DNA from: Corynebacterium variabile
Lineage (GTDB): Bacteria > Actinomycetota > Actinomycetes > Mycobacteriales > Mycobacteriaceae
NCBI RefSeq assembly: GCF_006539825.1
Contig: NZ_BJNT01000006.1
Coordinates: 62,001-126,000, forward strand
Direction of reading: 5' to 3'
DNA length: 64,000 nucleotides
The notes under the pieces were generated by a model, which was not told the origin of the DNA, did no database searches, and was given only the letters and a program-made list of their open reading frames with translations. A program made the translations under genes and the position numbers. Positions within the stretch are counted from its first letter, which is position 1. Each line of letters starts with the position of its first letter. Positions 30,605 through 39,089 of the stretch are shown piece after piece.

Positions 30605-31911
30605 CAACCACCTGGCACAACTGGTCCAGGGCACAGACCGCGCACCCGCAGGCGTTCGTCCAGCCCGCCACCGAGGCCGAACTGGTCGGCGTCGTCCGGG
30701 ACGCCGCCGCGCGCGGCCTGCACGTGAAGACCGTCGGCGCGGGCCACTCCTTCACCCCGGCGGCGGTGACCGACGGTGTCCTCGTCAACCTCGACAACTT
30801 GACCGGCCTCGTCCACGTGGACAAGGACGCCATGGAGGTCACCTTTCTCGCCGGCACCCGGCTGCGGGACATCCCGGGACTGCTCAGGCCCCACGGACTG
30901 GCGCTGGCGAACCAGGGGGATGTGGATCCGCAGTCTCTGGCCGGTGCGCTGTCGACCTCCACCCACGGCACCGGGGTCGGGTTCACCGGCTTCGCCGGGA
31001 TGGTCCGGGGTCTTCGCATCGTCACCGCCGACGGTGTGGTCCATGACGCCGGCCCCGGCGACCCGCTCTTCGAGTGCGGCCGCGTGAGCATCGGCGCCCT
31101 CGGCGTCCTGACGCAGGTGAGGATGGCGGTGGTGGACACCTTCATCCTCTCCGCCGTGGAGAAGGCCGAGCCGCTGGGGCCGGTGGTGGAGAATTTCACC
31201 GCCCTGGCCCATGAGGTCGACCACCTGGAGTACTACTGGTTCCCCGGCACCTCCGTCGCCCACGTCAAGCGCAACACCCGTCATCCGCTGTCCGACAGAG
31301 ACAACGTGCCCGGGTCCGTGCCATGCTGGAAGTCGGTCATCGACGACGAACTGGTGACCAACGCCGTCTACGGTGCGATGTGCCGGGTCATGTCCGTCGC
31401 CCCGAAGACCACCGGCTTCTTCAACAGGGTCTCCGCCGGGGCGCTGGCCCAGCGGGAGTACGCCGACGTCGCCCATGACGTCTTCGTCTCGAAGCGCCGG
31501 GTGCGGTTCAACGAGATGGAGTACTCCGTTCCCCTGGCGGACGCCCCGGAGGTCCTCGCCGAGGTCCACCGCGCCATCGACGCCTGCGGCATCCCGGTCG
31601 GCTTCCCCATCGAGGTCCGTGCCACCGCGGCTGACGATGTGCCGCTGTCCACGGCGAAGGGCCGCGAGTCCTGCTATATCGCCGCACACCGCTACCACCG
31701 CGACGACTACCGCGAGTTCTTCCGCGTCCTCGAGCCGATCCTCGTCGCCGCGGGAGGACGCCCCCACTGGGGCAAGCACCACACCCTCGGGTTCGCGGAG
31801 CTCTCGGCGGTGCATGAGGATCTCACCACCGTCGCGGCCCTGCGGTCGCAGGTCGACCCCGACGGGATGTTCCGGAACCCCTACGTGGACCGGGTCTTCG
31901 GGCTGGACTGA
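30601..31911 (+). CDS. FAD-linked sugar-1,4-lactone oxidase (ALO/GULO family)
   Basis: This 436-residue oxidoreductase has an FAD-binding PCMH domain with KTVGAGHSFTPAAVTDG; the His of GHS is the usual covalent FAD site. DPQSLAGALSTSTHGTG follows, and the C-terminal ALO domain ends with PHWGKHHTLG. The family oxidises gulono-, galactono- or arabinono-1,4-lactones; mycobacteria have a gulonolactone dehydrogenase of this type. The natural substrate here is unknown. The ATG at 30601 overlaps the stop of the PLP enzyme, showing tight coupling. The last 31 bases overlap the convergent rarD gene. Confidence 0.9.
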   Translation: MTTTWHNWSRAQTAHPQAFVQPATEAELVGVVRDAAARGLHVKTVGAGHSFTPAAVTDGVLVNLDNLTGLVHVDKDAMEVTFLAGTRLRDIPGLLRPHGLALANQGDVDPQSLAGALSTSTHGTGVGFTGFAGMVRGLRIVTADGVVHDAGPGDPLFECGRVSIGALGVLTQVRMAVVDTFILSAVEKAEPLGPVVENFTALAHEVDHLEYYWFPGTSVAHVKRNTRHPLSDRDNVPGSVPCWKSVIDDELVTNAVYGAMCRVMSVAPKTTGFFNRVSAGALAQREYADVAHDVFVSKRRVRFNEMEYSVPLADAPEVLAEVHRAIDACGIPVGFPIEVRATAADDVPLSTAKGRESCYIAAHRYHRDDYREFFRVLEPILVAAGGRPHWGKHHTLGFAELSAVHEDLTTVAALRSQVDPDGMFRNPYVDRVFGLD

Positions 31912-32801
31912 GCGGGCCGGGTCAGCTTCGGACGCCGCGGCACGTTGAACAACGTGTCCGTGGTGAAGATGATCACCGCCACCCAGATCAGGCCGAAGCC
32001 GACCCAGCGCGCCGGTTCGATGTGCTCGTGGACGACGAAGACCGCCCACAGCATCTGCAGTACCGGCGTGATGTACTGGATCATCCCCAGGGTGGTCAGG
32101 GACAGCTCATGCGCCGCCCGGGCGAAGCACAGCAGCGGCAGCGCGGTGACCACGCCGGCGGTGATCAGCAGGAGGACATGGCCCACTCCGTGGCCGCCCT
32201 GGAACATCGTGTTCGTGCCCTGGGTCTGCAGCCACGCGAGGTAGAGCACGCCCACCGGGGCGAGCACCAGGGTCTCGGCGGTGAGTGACTGCAGCGGGGA
32301 CAGCGTCACCTTCTTCTTCATCAGGCCGTAGAGCCCGAAGGAGAACGCCAGTGCCAGCGACACCACCGGTGGCGTCCCCAGGGCGACGGTGAGGATGACG
32401 ACCGCCACGCCGGCCACGCCGACGGCGACCCACTGCAGCAACCGTAGCCGCTCCCGCAGCACCAGCACACCCAGCAGGACGCTGACCAGGGGGTTGATGA
32501 AGTACCCCAGGGCGGCGTCCGCGACATGGTCGTTGTTCACCGCGTAGATGTACAGGCCCCAGTTGCCGGCGATGAGTACGGCGGCCACGGCGATGCGTCC
32601 CCACTGGCGCAGCGAGAGCTGACCGATCCAGCGGAAACCACCGCCGTGGTTGCGTCCCAGCAACAGCAGGACGACGGCGACGAAGGCGAGTGTCCACACG
32701 AAACGGTGGGCGAGGATCTCCATCGGGTCGGCCGGTTCGAGGAGCGGGAAGAAGGCGGGGAAGAAGCCCCACATCAGGTAGCAGGCGACTCCCCAGATCA
32801 T
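31881..32801 (-). CDS. rarD: RarD-type EamA permease
   Basis: This 306-residue membrane protein has ten hydrophobic segments in two EamA halves, beginning IWGVACYLMWGFFPAFFPLL. Family markers include EILAHRFVWTL, NWGLYIYAVNN and ALGYFINPLVSVLLGVLVLRERL. RarD homologues are presumed drug/metabolite transporters; chloramphenicol sensitivity was the historical phenotype and the substrate is unsettled. The ATG overlaps the upstream membrane-protein stop by four bases. The 3' end overlaps the convergent oxidase gene by 31 bases. Confidence 0.92.
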   Translation of the reverse strand: MIWGVACYLMWGFFPAFFPLLEPADPMEILAHRFVWTLAFVAVVLLLLGRNHGGGFRWIGQLSLRQWGRIAVAAVLIAGNWGLYIYAVNNDHVADAALGYFINPLVSVLLGVLVLRERLRLLQWVAVGVAGVAVVILTVALGTPPVVSLALAFSFGLYGLMKKKVTLSPLQSLTAETLVLAPVGVLYLAWLQTQGTNTMFQGGHGVGHVLLLITAGVVTALPLLCFARAAHELSLTTLGMIQYITPVLQMLWAVFVVHEHIEPARWVGFGLIWVAVIIFTTDTLFNVPRRPKLTRPAQSSPKTRST

Positions 32802-33523
32802 GGCGCAGGAGCCTCCGGCTGCTCCGGGTTCTCCGGCAGGTCGTCAGGAAGATCCTGGGGCTGCTCCTCAGCAGGCGCAGCAGGCGCCGTGTCCTCCAGC
32901 GGACGCATACCGAAGCGTCCGTAGACCGCGTCCGCCGGCAGCGGCTCGACGGCGCGCACCCCGGGGGTGGACGCCAGGGAGTGCAGCTCGGCAGGGGTCC
33001 CGTGGACGATGACGCCGGTGATCCCCAGCGCCTCATCGGTGTCCGGGATACCGGCGGAGCCGGCGACCCGGTGCCGGGCCTGGGCGAAGACGTCTTCGCG
33101 GCGGTGGCCGACCGAGGGCTCGGGCAGGGCCCACTGGACACCGCCGGCGAGCAGGGTGCTCACCCGCAGTCCCGGCTGGTCGGTGAACACGGCGGTGAGG
33201 GCGGCGACATCCGCCGGACCGTCCGGGGACACCAGGGCCCAGCGCGGGGCGTCCCCGGTCGTGGCGGCGAGGGCCTCACCGGCACGTGCCAGGTAGTCCC
33301 CGGTGGACTCGCCGGTCTCCGGGCCGAGGACGTCACCGTTGATCGCGGTGGCCTGCGACATGCGGTCGGAATTCGACAGGGCGATGACGGTGACCAGCAG
33401 GGCGATCAGGCACGCCACGGACAGCCACATCACCCAGGCGGGGCGTCGCGTGTCCTCCCACTCGAGCCTGCGACGCGTCCGCTTGTCGGCAGGGATCTGC
33501 TCGGCGGACCGGAACCTGCCCAT
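32798..33523 (-). CDS. Membrane-anchored protein of the lspA operon, unknown
   Basis: This 241-residue protein has a basic cytoplasmic N-terminus (FRSAEQIPADKRTRRRLEWEDTRRP in parts) and one membrane anchor, VMWLSVACLIALLVTVIALS. An extracytoplasmic domain of about 150 residues follows, then a Pro/Glu/Ala-rich tail. No catalytic motif is evident. Its ATG shares one base with the rluD stop (TGATG), and its own stop overlaps rarD (ATGA). It is therefore the third gene of a tightly coupled lspA-rluD-orf-rarD operon. Confidence 0.75.
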   Translation of the reverse strand: MGRFRSAEQIPADKRTRRRLEWEDTRRPAWVMWLSVACLIALLVTVIALSNSDRMSQATAINGDVLGPETGESTGDYLARAGEALAATTGDAPRWALVSPDGPADVAALTAVFTDQPGLRVSTLLAGGVQWALPEPSVGHRREDVFAQARHRVAGSAGIPDTDEALGITGVIVHGTPAELHSLASTPGVRAVEPLPADAVYGRFGMRPLEDTAPAAPAEEQPQDLPDDLPENPEQPEAPAP

Positions 33524-34458
33524 CAGTTCGTCTCCCGTAACCGGTCGAGCGCGGTCTGCAGGTCAGCCGGGTAGGGCGACTCGATGTCCATCCACCGGCC
33601 GTCGGGGTGCGGGAACCCGAGGTGGACGGCGTGGAGCCACTGACGCACCAGACCCAGCCGCTGCGACAGTGCCGGATCGGAACCGTACATCGGGTCACCG
33701 GCGCACGGATGGTGCAGGGCCGAGAAGTGGACGCGGATCTGATGGGTGCGTCCGGTCTCGAGATGGACACGCACCAGGGTGGCCTCACGGAAGGCCTCGA
33801 TGGTCTCGTAGTGGGTGACGGCGTGGCGTCCCCCGTCCTGGACGGCGAACTTCCAGCCGTGGCCGGGGTGACGCGCGATCGGCGCGTCGATGGTGCCGTC
33901 GGTGGGGTCCGGGTGGCCCTGGACGAGCGCGTGGTAGGTCTTGTCGACCGTGCGGTCGCGGAATGCCCGCTTGAGGACCGTGTAGGCACGCTCGGACGCC
34001 GCGACCGCCATGACACCGGAGGTACCGACGTCGAGGCGGTGGACGATGCCCTTGCGCTCCGGCGGTCCGGAGGTCGAGATCCGGTACCCTGCGGCTGCCA
34101 GACCGGAGGTGACGGTCGGGCCCTCCCAGCCGATCGTGGGATGCGCGGCGACTCCGACCGGCTTGTCGACGACGATGACGTCGTCGTCGGAGTAGAGGAT
34201 GTCCATGCCTTCGACGACGCGGGCCGGTTCGGCGGCGAGGTCCCGGGGCGGTGCGGGGAGGGTGACGTCGAGCCATGCGCCGTCGACGAGCCGGTCGGAC
34301 TTACCGGCGGTCTTCCCGTCCTGGACGATGTCGCCGGCCTCGGCGAGTTCGGCGACGACGGTACGGGACAGACCGAGCAGCTTGGACAGGCCGGCGTCGA
34401 CCCGCATTCCTGCCAGGCCGCCGGGCACCGGCATCATCCTGGACTCACGGTCGCTCAT
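33523..34458 (-). CDS. rluD: Large-subunit rRNA pseudouridine synthase, RluD family
   Basis: RluD-type enzymes convert uridine to pseudouridine in 23S rRNA. The 311-residue protein has an N-terminal S4 RNA-binding domain ([30 protein letters not shown], in pieces) and the catalytic motif [14 protein letters not shown] with its nucleophilic Asp. KTYHALVQG and GRTHQIRVH follow. The ATG at 34458 overlaps the lspA stop (ATGA). The lspA-rluD pairing is common in many bacteria. Confidence 0.94.
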   Translation of the reverse strand: MSDRESRMMPVPGGLAGMRVDAGLSKLLGLSRTVVAELAEAGDIVQDGKTAGKSDRLVDGAWLDVTLPAPPRDLAAEPARVVEGMDILYSDDDVIVVDKPVGVAAHPTIGWEGPTVTSGLAAAGYRISTSGPPERKGIVHRLDVGTSGVMAVAASERAYTVLKRAFRDRTVDKTYHALVQGHPDPTDGTIDAPIARHPGHGWKFAVQDGGRHAVTHYETIEAFREATLVRVHLETGRTHQIRVHFSALHHPCAGDPMYGSDPALSQRLGLVRQWLHAVHLGFPHPDGRWMDIESPYPADLQTALDRLRETN

Positions 34459-35084
34459 TTCTGCTCCTCCTGCTCTGTCGCTGCGTCCGCTTCGTCCGCG
34501 TCGTCCGCGTCGTCCGCGTCGTCCGCGTCGTCCGCGTCGTCCGCTTTGTCCTTCTGCTGCTTCGGCTCGATGAACAGCCCGTAGATGAGGTACACGATGA
34601 CGCCGACGGTGATGCCGGAGTCCGCGACATTGAAGATTGCGAAGTCCCCGAGCGAGATGAAGTCCACGACATGGCCGTGCAGTCCACCCGGGTCCCGGAA
34701 GACCCGGTCGATGAAGTTGCCGGTCGCCCCGCCGCCGATCATGCCGACCGCCGCGACGGTCCACGGGGCGCGTACCCGGAACGCGAGGAAGACGCACAGC
34801 AGTGCCGCCAGCAGCTGGATGACCGCGAAGACCGGGGTGGCGTCCTCCCCCATCGAGAACGCCGCCCCGGAGTTTCGGATGAGGTAGAGACGCGCGAACT
34901 CACCGAGGACCGGGTAGCTGGTCCGCGGTTCGAGGAATTCGACGACGGCCCACTTCGTCACCTGGTCGAGAACGACCACGCCCAGCAGAACGGCCAACGC
35001 CCAGGGAACCACTCTGGACCTGATGCGGGCCGGGCGGGAATCCGCTGTCTCAGCGGAGGGTCGGGAGGAAGGGGCCTGGGTCAC
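34455..35084 (-). CDS. lspA: Lipoprotein signal peptidase with acidic repeat tail
   Basis: LspA removes signal peptides from prolipoproteins after lipid attachment; several lipoproteins lie in this window. It has 209 residues with four membrane segments. Conserved motifs are [34 protein letters not shown] and [11 protein letters not shown], and the last two hold the catalytic aspartates. It is longer than the usual ~160-200 residues because of a ~40-residue N-terminal stretch and an acidic C-terminal tail. The tail is built of Asp-Asp-Ala repeats encoded by a 9-bp tandem repeat. The GTG at 35084 is the only sensible start; the divergent lipoprotein begins 41 bases away. Confidence 0.93.
   Translation of the reverse strand: MTQAPSSRPSAETADSRPARIRSRVVPWALAVLLGVVVLDQVTKWAVVEFLEPRTSYPVLGEFARLYLIRNSGAAFSMGEDATPVFAVIQLLAALLCVFLAFRVRAPWTVAAVGMIGGGATGNFIDRVFRDPGGLHGHVVDFISLGDFAIFNVADSGITVGVIVYLIYGLFIEPKQQKDKADDADDADDADDADDADEADAATEQEEQK
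34492..34545. repeat. 9-bp tandem repeat in the lspA tail
   Basis: Five perfect copies of tcgtccgcg (34492-34536) plus one imperfect copy (34537-34545) lie inside lspA. On the coding strand they give repeated Asp-Ala-Asp. Because the unit is nine bases, copy-number change keeps the reading frame and only alters the length of the acidic tail. Confidence 0.85.
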
Positions 35085-35125
35085 GGGTGTCCATCCTAGC
35101 GGGTGTGCCAGGAGAGGTTGGTAAC

Positions 35126-36115
35126 GTGACGGTCGTGCACAGACGACGATCCTTTCCATCCACCGTGGCAGTCCTGGTCTCCACCGTCGCCCTGGGGTCG
35201 ACCCTGGGCCTGAGCGGGTGTGTCTCGTCGGACGATGAACCCGACCGCACCGCCCCCGTCGAGTCCACCGTCGACGGTGTCGCAGTGAAGCTGCTGGACG
35301 CCGGAACGTCCCCCACCGACCCTCTCGCCTGGTTCGCGGACGACGGGGAGCAGTCCGGGAAATTCTCGGTGACCTGGGGTTACGGACAAGAGGTGATCGG
35401 TGGTGACGAGCAAGGTACCGCCGATGGCGCAGCGCCGTACTCCGAATTGTCAGCCAATCTTCCTTACACCGCATCGGCCACCACTGACGGAGACCAGCTG
35501 GAATCCACCATGACTATCGGAACTCCGGAGGGGAGCAATGAAGCCCTTGATGACGACGAGAACGGCGAGCTCAATGATGATATCGCCACCGCCGAAGGCT
35601 TCCGCATGGTGCAGAAGTACAGCGACGACGGCAAGGTGAACAACCGCTCCTTCGCCTCGCCGGAGAACGCGTCGGATTCTGCCCGAGCAGCCATAGAAAA
35701 CAACCTCGGGCAAATGACCAGCCTGCCGCTGGTCTTCCCCGAGGAGGCTGTCGGGGAAGGTGCGCGCTGGACTGTAACCGGCCAGATCGAAGACAGCGCC
35801 GCAGGCACTCCCATGCGACAGACGGTGACCTACACGATCGCCTCGCGCAACGGATCGCAGGTCAACCTCGACGTGGACATCGAGCGGACCCCCACGGTCA
35901 AGCAGATGGCCGGTACCGATCTCGAGGTGATGGACTCCACCACCGAGTCCACCGGTTCACTGACCCTCGACCTGCGACGCCCCCTGCCGGTGAGCGGATC
36001 GGTGAAGACGACGACCGAGATCACCTACGGTCAGCCGGAATCCCCCGTGACGGTGGTGCAGGAGTCCCGCACCACCTCGACCTGGTCCTCCGACGGGGAA
36101 CAGGCGGAGAACTAG
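35126..36115 (+). CDS. Secreted lipoprotein, possibly DUF6263-like
   Basis: This 329-residue protein has a short basic N-terminus and hydrophobic signal ending in the lipobox LSGC. A large beta-rich, acidic extracellular domain follows, with repeated strand patterns such as MRQTVTYTIASRNGSQVNLDVDIE and STGSLTLDLRRPLPVSGSVKTTTEITYG. The composition and the LPLVFPEEAVGEGARW segment resemble the DUF6263 lipoprotein family; I am not certain of that. The GTG at 35126 has a GGAGAGG ribosome site eight bases upstream. It is divergent from lspA and converges on the next lipoprotein with a four-base stop overlap. Confidence 0.78.
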   Translation: MTVVHRRRSFPSTVAVLVSTVALGSTLGLSGCVSSDDEPDRTAPVESTVDGVAVKLLDAGTSPTDPLAWFADDGEQSGKFSVTWGYGQEVIGGDEQGTADGAAPYSELSANLPYTASATTDGDQLESTMTIGTPEGSNEALDDDENGELNDDIATAEGFRMVQKYSDDGKVNNRSFASPENASDSARAAIENNLGQMTSLPLVFPEEAVGEGARWTVTGQIEDSAAGTPMRQTVTYTIASRNGSQVNLDVDIERTPTVKQMAGTDLEVMDSTTESTGSLTLDLRRPLPVSGSVKTTTEITYGQPESPVTVVQESRTTSTWSSDGEQAEN

Positions 36116-36747
36116 GCCGCCGGGGCTCCTTCGGCCGTAGCGCCCTCTGCGGGGGCTTCCTCGGCCGGTGCCTCGGCCGGTGCCTCAGCGGGAGCGCCCT
36201 CCGGTGCCGGGGCGTCCTCCGGGATCTCCTCGGGCAGTTCCTCGGCGACATCCGCCGAGCAGAGCGGCGGCACGTTGTCCGGGGCGACGTTCTCGATGAG
36301 CGTGCAGGCCCACTCACGCTTGAGCTTCCAGATGTCGTTCTCGCGGATGAACTCCACCCCGGATACGGGCATCGGGTCGCGGTCCGGGATGAGGAAGTTG
36401 ACGGTCACGGAGGCGGTGTCCGGCAGGATGCCGGGCAGCACCGGGTCAACGACCTCCAGGGTCGCGCCGGACTCCTCCTTCGACTGCGTCATGACGTCGA
36501 AGAGCTCGAGAGCCTGGTCACCGCCCTCGACGGTGTCTGCCTTCTGGTCGGAGGGGACTGCCGGATCGACGGCGCGGTTCAGCACGTCGTTGAGTTCGAC
36601 GGCGGTAGGCAGTGCGGTGGTCTGGGTGGTCGGGGCGGCACTGGTGGTCCCGTCCGTCGAGTCATCGTCATCGGAGGAGCAGGCGGACAGGGACAGACCT
36701 GCGGCGACGGCAGCCACGACGGCGACGGACTTCATGGAGTATTTCAT
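36112..36747 (-). CDS. Lipoprotein with Mtb12-like domain and Pro-Ala-Glu tail
   Basis: This 211-residue protein has a signal peptide with lipobox LSAC near residue 23. A Ser/Thr-rich linker is followed by an NTF2-like domain of about 110 residues (ALPTAVELNDVLNRAVDPAVPSDQK, ENDIWKLKREWACTL) similar to the mycobacterial low-molecular-weight antigen Mtb12. A C-terminal tail of about 45 residues is made of Ala-Pro-Ala-Glu repeats, probably spanning the cell wall. It is divergent from the asparaginase gene and convergent with the other lipoprotein. Role unknown. Confidence 0.75.
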   Translation of the reverse strand: MKYSMKSVAVVAAVAAGLSLSACSSDDDDSTDGTTSAAPTTQTTALPTAVELNDVLNRAVDPAVPSDQKADTVEGGDQALELFDVMTQSKEESGATLEVVDPVLPGILPDTASVTVNFLIPDRDPMPVSGVEFIRENDIWKLKREWACTLIENVAPDNVPPLCSADVAEELPEEIPEDAPAPEGAPAEAPAEAPAEEAPAEGATAEGAPAA

Positions 36748-36804
36748 GGTGAGTCAGCCTACCCACCCCACGCTTCCCCCGTCACACCAGTACTCTGTGT
36801 TCCC

Positions 36805-37722
36805 ATGAGTGCGCCCTCCCCCGTCACCCTGCTCGCCACCGGCGGAACCATCGCCTGCACCGCAGGTCCCGACGGCGCTCTGCGGCCGACACGCAGCGCC
36901 GTGGACCTCTGCACGGACGCCGGGCTCACACCCGACGACGTCGCCGCGACCGACGCTCTGCACCTCGACTCCTCGGAGATGACCCTGGCCGACCTCGACG
37001 GACTGCTGGCCGCGATCCATGCCGTCGGTGGTCCGGTGGTCGTCACCCACGGCACCGATTCGATGGAGGAGACCGCCATGGCCGTCGACCGCCTCCTCGG
37101 TGGCCCCGTGGTGCTCACCGGGGCGCAGCGTCCCGCCGATGACGCGTCCCCGGACGGTCCCGCCAACCTGCGGGACGCCGTCACCGCGGCAGCCACCGTC
37201 ACCGGCCCGGTCGTGGTGACGGGTGGTGCAACGGTCCCAGCCTACGGGGTGCGCAAGGTCCACACCACCGCGGACCGGGCCTTCGGTGGACCGGACTCCC
37301 CCGTCGATCGTCCGGCACCCCTCGTCTCCCCCGGCTCCGCCCCGGCTCCTCTGGCAGGGCTGCGTGTCGACATCCTCACCGCCTACCAGGGCACCGACAG
37401 CACCCTGGTGGACGCCGCCCTCACCGCCGGCGCCGACGGCCTTGTCATTGCGGCGTTCGGTTCGGGCAACGCCGGTGGGCTCGCCCCCGGGATCGGACGC
37501 GCCCTGGATGCCGGGGTGCCCGTCGTGCTGTGCACCAGGGTCGCCGCCGGCGGGGTGGACGCCGTATACGGCGGTGACGGCGGCGGGGCGACCCTGGCCG
37601 CCGCAGGTGCCCGGTCCGGTGGGGTGCTCAGCCCTGCTCAGGCCCGGATGGAACTGCTGTGTCAGTTGGCGGTACAGCGGGCGGATCCCACGCCAGTGAC
37701 TCCAGCGGGTCCGCAGGACTGA
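36805..37722 (+). CDS. L-asparaginase family amidohydrolase
   Basis: This 305-residue enzyme should hydrolyse L-asparagine to aspartate and ammonia. Both catalytic threonine motifs are present: LLATGGTIACT at the N-terminus and VVTHGTDSMEETA near residue 80. GAQRPADDASPDGPANLRDA follows. There is no signal peptide, so it is cytoplasmic. The permease 1.4 kb downstream could import its substrate, but they are not in one operon. Its last 95 bases overlap the 3' end of the convergent dinB gene, an unusually large overlap. Confidence 0.93.
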   Translation: MSAPSPVTLLATGGTIACTAGPDGALRPTRSAVDLCTDAGLTPDDVAATDALHLDSSEMTLADLDGLLAAIHAVGGPVVVTHGTDSMEETAMAVDRLLGGPVVLTGAQRPADDASPDGPANLRDAVTAAATVTGPVVVTGGATVPAYGVRKVHTTADRAFGGPDSPVDRPAPLVSPGSAPAPLAGLRVDILTAYQGTDSTLVDAALTAGADGLVIAAFGSGNAGGLAPGIGRALDAGVPVVLCTRVAAGGVDAVYGGDGGGATLAAAGARSGGVLSPAQARMELLCQLAVQRADPTPVTPAGPQD

Positions 37723-39028
37723 GGTCCGGGTCGTCGACCGGGAAGGTGCGCGTCCTGCCCGGTCCGGTCGCACGGGTCTCGAAGCGCACGCTGACCACCC
37801 CACCACCGGTGCCCTGCACCCAGCCGTGACCGAACTCCGCATGGCGGACATCCTGGGTGGCCCGCCAGGGGCCGCGGGGGTCGGTAGCGGCCGCCCCCTC
37901 CGGTTCCGGCGGGTCGGGATGCACGGTCTCCCGGGTGCCGATCTCCGAGAGCTCCGGGAACAACGCCCCCTGGCACTCATCGGTCAAGCCCGAGAGGCTG
38001 ACACCGACCAGCCGCACCGCCCCGGACTCCTCGGGATGCGGCATCACCGAGCGGGAGGCCGCGATGATCTCGTCGAGATCCTCGGTAGGCACCGCGAGAG
38101 TGAGTGAGCGGGTGTGGGCCCGGAAATCCGCGGTGCGTGTCTTCACGGTGACGGTCCGGGCAGCCCTGCCGTCCTTCTTCAACCGGCTGTGTGCGGCGGT
38201 CGCCGACGCCACGAGCACCGGGTCGGCTGCCGCGGTCGTCGCGGCGTCCACCTCGAGGGTGCGCTCGGCGGAGACCTGCTTGGCGCGCCCCCGGGCCGCG
38301 ACCGGTCGGGGGTCGACGCCGCGGGTGTAGCCGAGGAGCTGGGTGCCGACGGAGCCCAGGAGACTGCGGACATCGGCGTCGTCCATGGCGGTGAACTGAC
38401 CGATCGTGGTCACCCCGACCTCGGCGAGCCGTGCCTGAGCGACCGGACCGATACCGCCGATCTCCCCGACCGGGCGGGGGCCGAAGACCTCGTCACGGCG
38501 ATCTGCCCCGACGACGGCCACACCGTGGGGCTTGTTGAGGTCCGAGGCCATCTTGGCGTGGAGCTTCCCGGTCGAGACCCCGATGGAGCAGACCAGACCG
38601 GTCTCCTGTTCGACGGTGTCCTGGAGGGCATGAGCCCAGGACCCGGCGTCCTGTGTGGTCGCCCCGACGAGAACCGCCGGTTCGGCGAAACCCTCGTCGA
38701 CGCTGAGCCGTTCGATGAACCCTGCTTCGCGCTCGAGGATGCCGAAGATGCGTTCGGATGCCGCCGAGTAGACCACGAACCGGGGGTGCACCACCGAGGC
38801 CTTCCCCCGGCACAACCGCACGGCCTGACTCATCGGCATCGCCGAGCGTGCGCCGAACACCCGAGCCTCATAGGACGCCCCGGCGACGACTCCCCTGCCC
38901 GAGGCCCCTCCCACCAGGACCGGACGGCCACGCAACGTCGGCCGGGTGAGCTGCTCGACGGACGCGAAGAAAGCGTCCATGTCGACGTGCACCACCCAGC
39001 GTCGCTCACCTGTCCCGGAACCTGTCAC
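37628..39028 (-). CDS. dinB: DNA polymerase IV (Y-family)
   Basis: This is a translesion polymerase of 466 residues. The catalytic carboxylates are in HVDMDAFFASVEQ (D16) and SVDEGF (D111, E112). The little-finger domain follows, with a sliding-clamp motif QGALF at residues 353-357. A C-terminal extension of about 110 residues (GPWRATQDVRHAEFGHGWVQG...) goes beyond the clamp motif, as in some actinobacterial homologues. The presence of both the catalytic residues and the clamp motif indicates an active, clamp-dependent polymerase. The GTG at 39028 is used. Its tail overlaps the asparaginase gene by 95 bases. Confidence 0.94.
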   Translation of the reverse strand: MTGSGTGERRWVVHVDMDAFFASVEQLTRPTLRGRPVLVGGASGRGVVAGASYEARVFGARSAMPMSQAVRLCRGKASVVHPRFVVYSAASERIFGILEREAGFIERLSVDEGFAEPAVLVGATTQDAGSWAHALQDTVEQETGLVCSIGVSTGKLHAKMASDLNKPHGVAVVGADRRDEVFGPRPVGEIGGIGPVAQARLAEVGVTTIGQFTAMDDADVRSLLGSVGTQLLGYTRGVDPRPVAARGRAKQVSAERTLEVDAATTAAADPVLVASATAAHSRLKKDGRAARTVTVKTRTADFRAHTRSLTLAVPTEDLDEIIAASRSVMPHPEESGAVRLVGVSLSGLTDECQGALFPELSEIGTRETVHPDPPEPEGAAATDPRGPWRATQDVRHAEFGHGWVQGTGGGVVSVRFETRATGPGRTRTFPVDDPDLSPADPLESLAWDPPAVPPTDTAVPSGPEQG

Positions 39029-39089
39029 GGTTCCCCATCCTAGAACGCCGGGGCGTCCAGGTGTTCGACAGTGTGCGGTTGTGGCGTTG

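Noticed and set aside
30220..32049. A 609-codon leftward frame opposite the lactone oxidase
   Set aside because: It spans two real genes on the other strand and lacks family motifs.
34492..34545. Possible CRISPR-like or non-coding satellite
   Set aside because: The 9-bp units have no spacers and encode an in-frame acidic tail of LspA.
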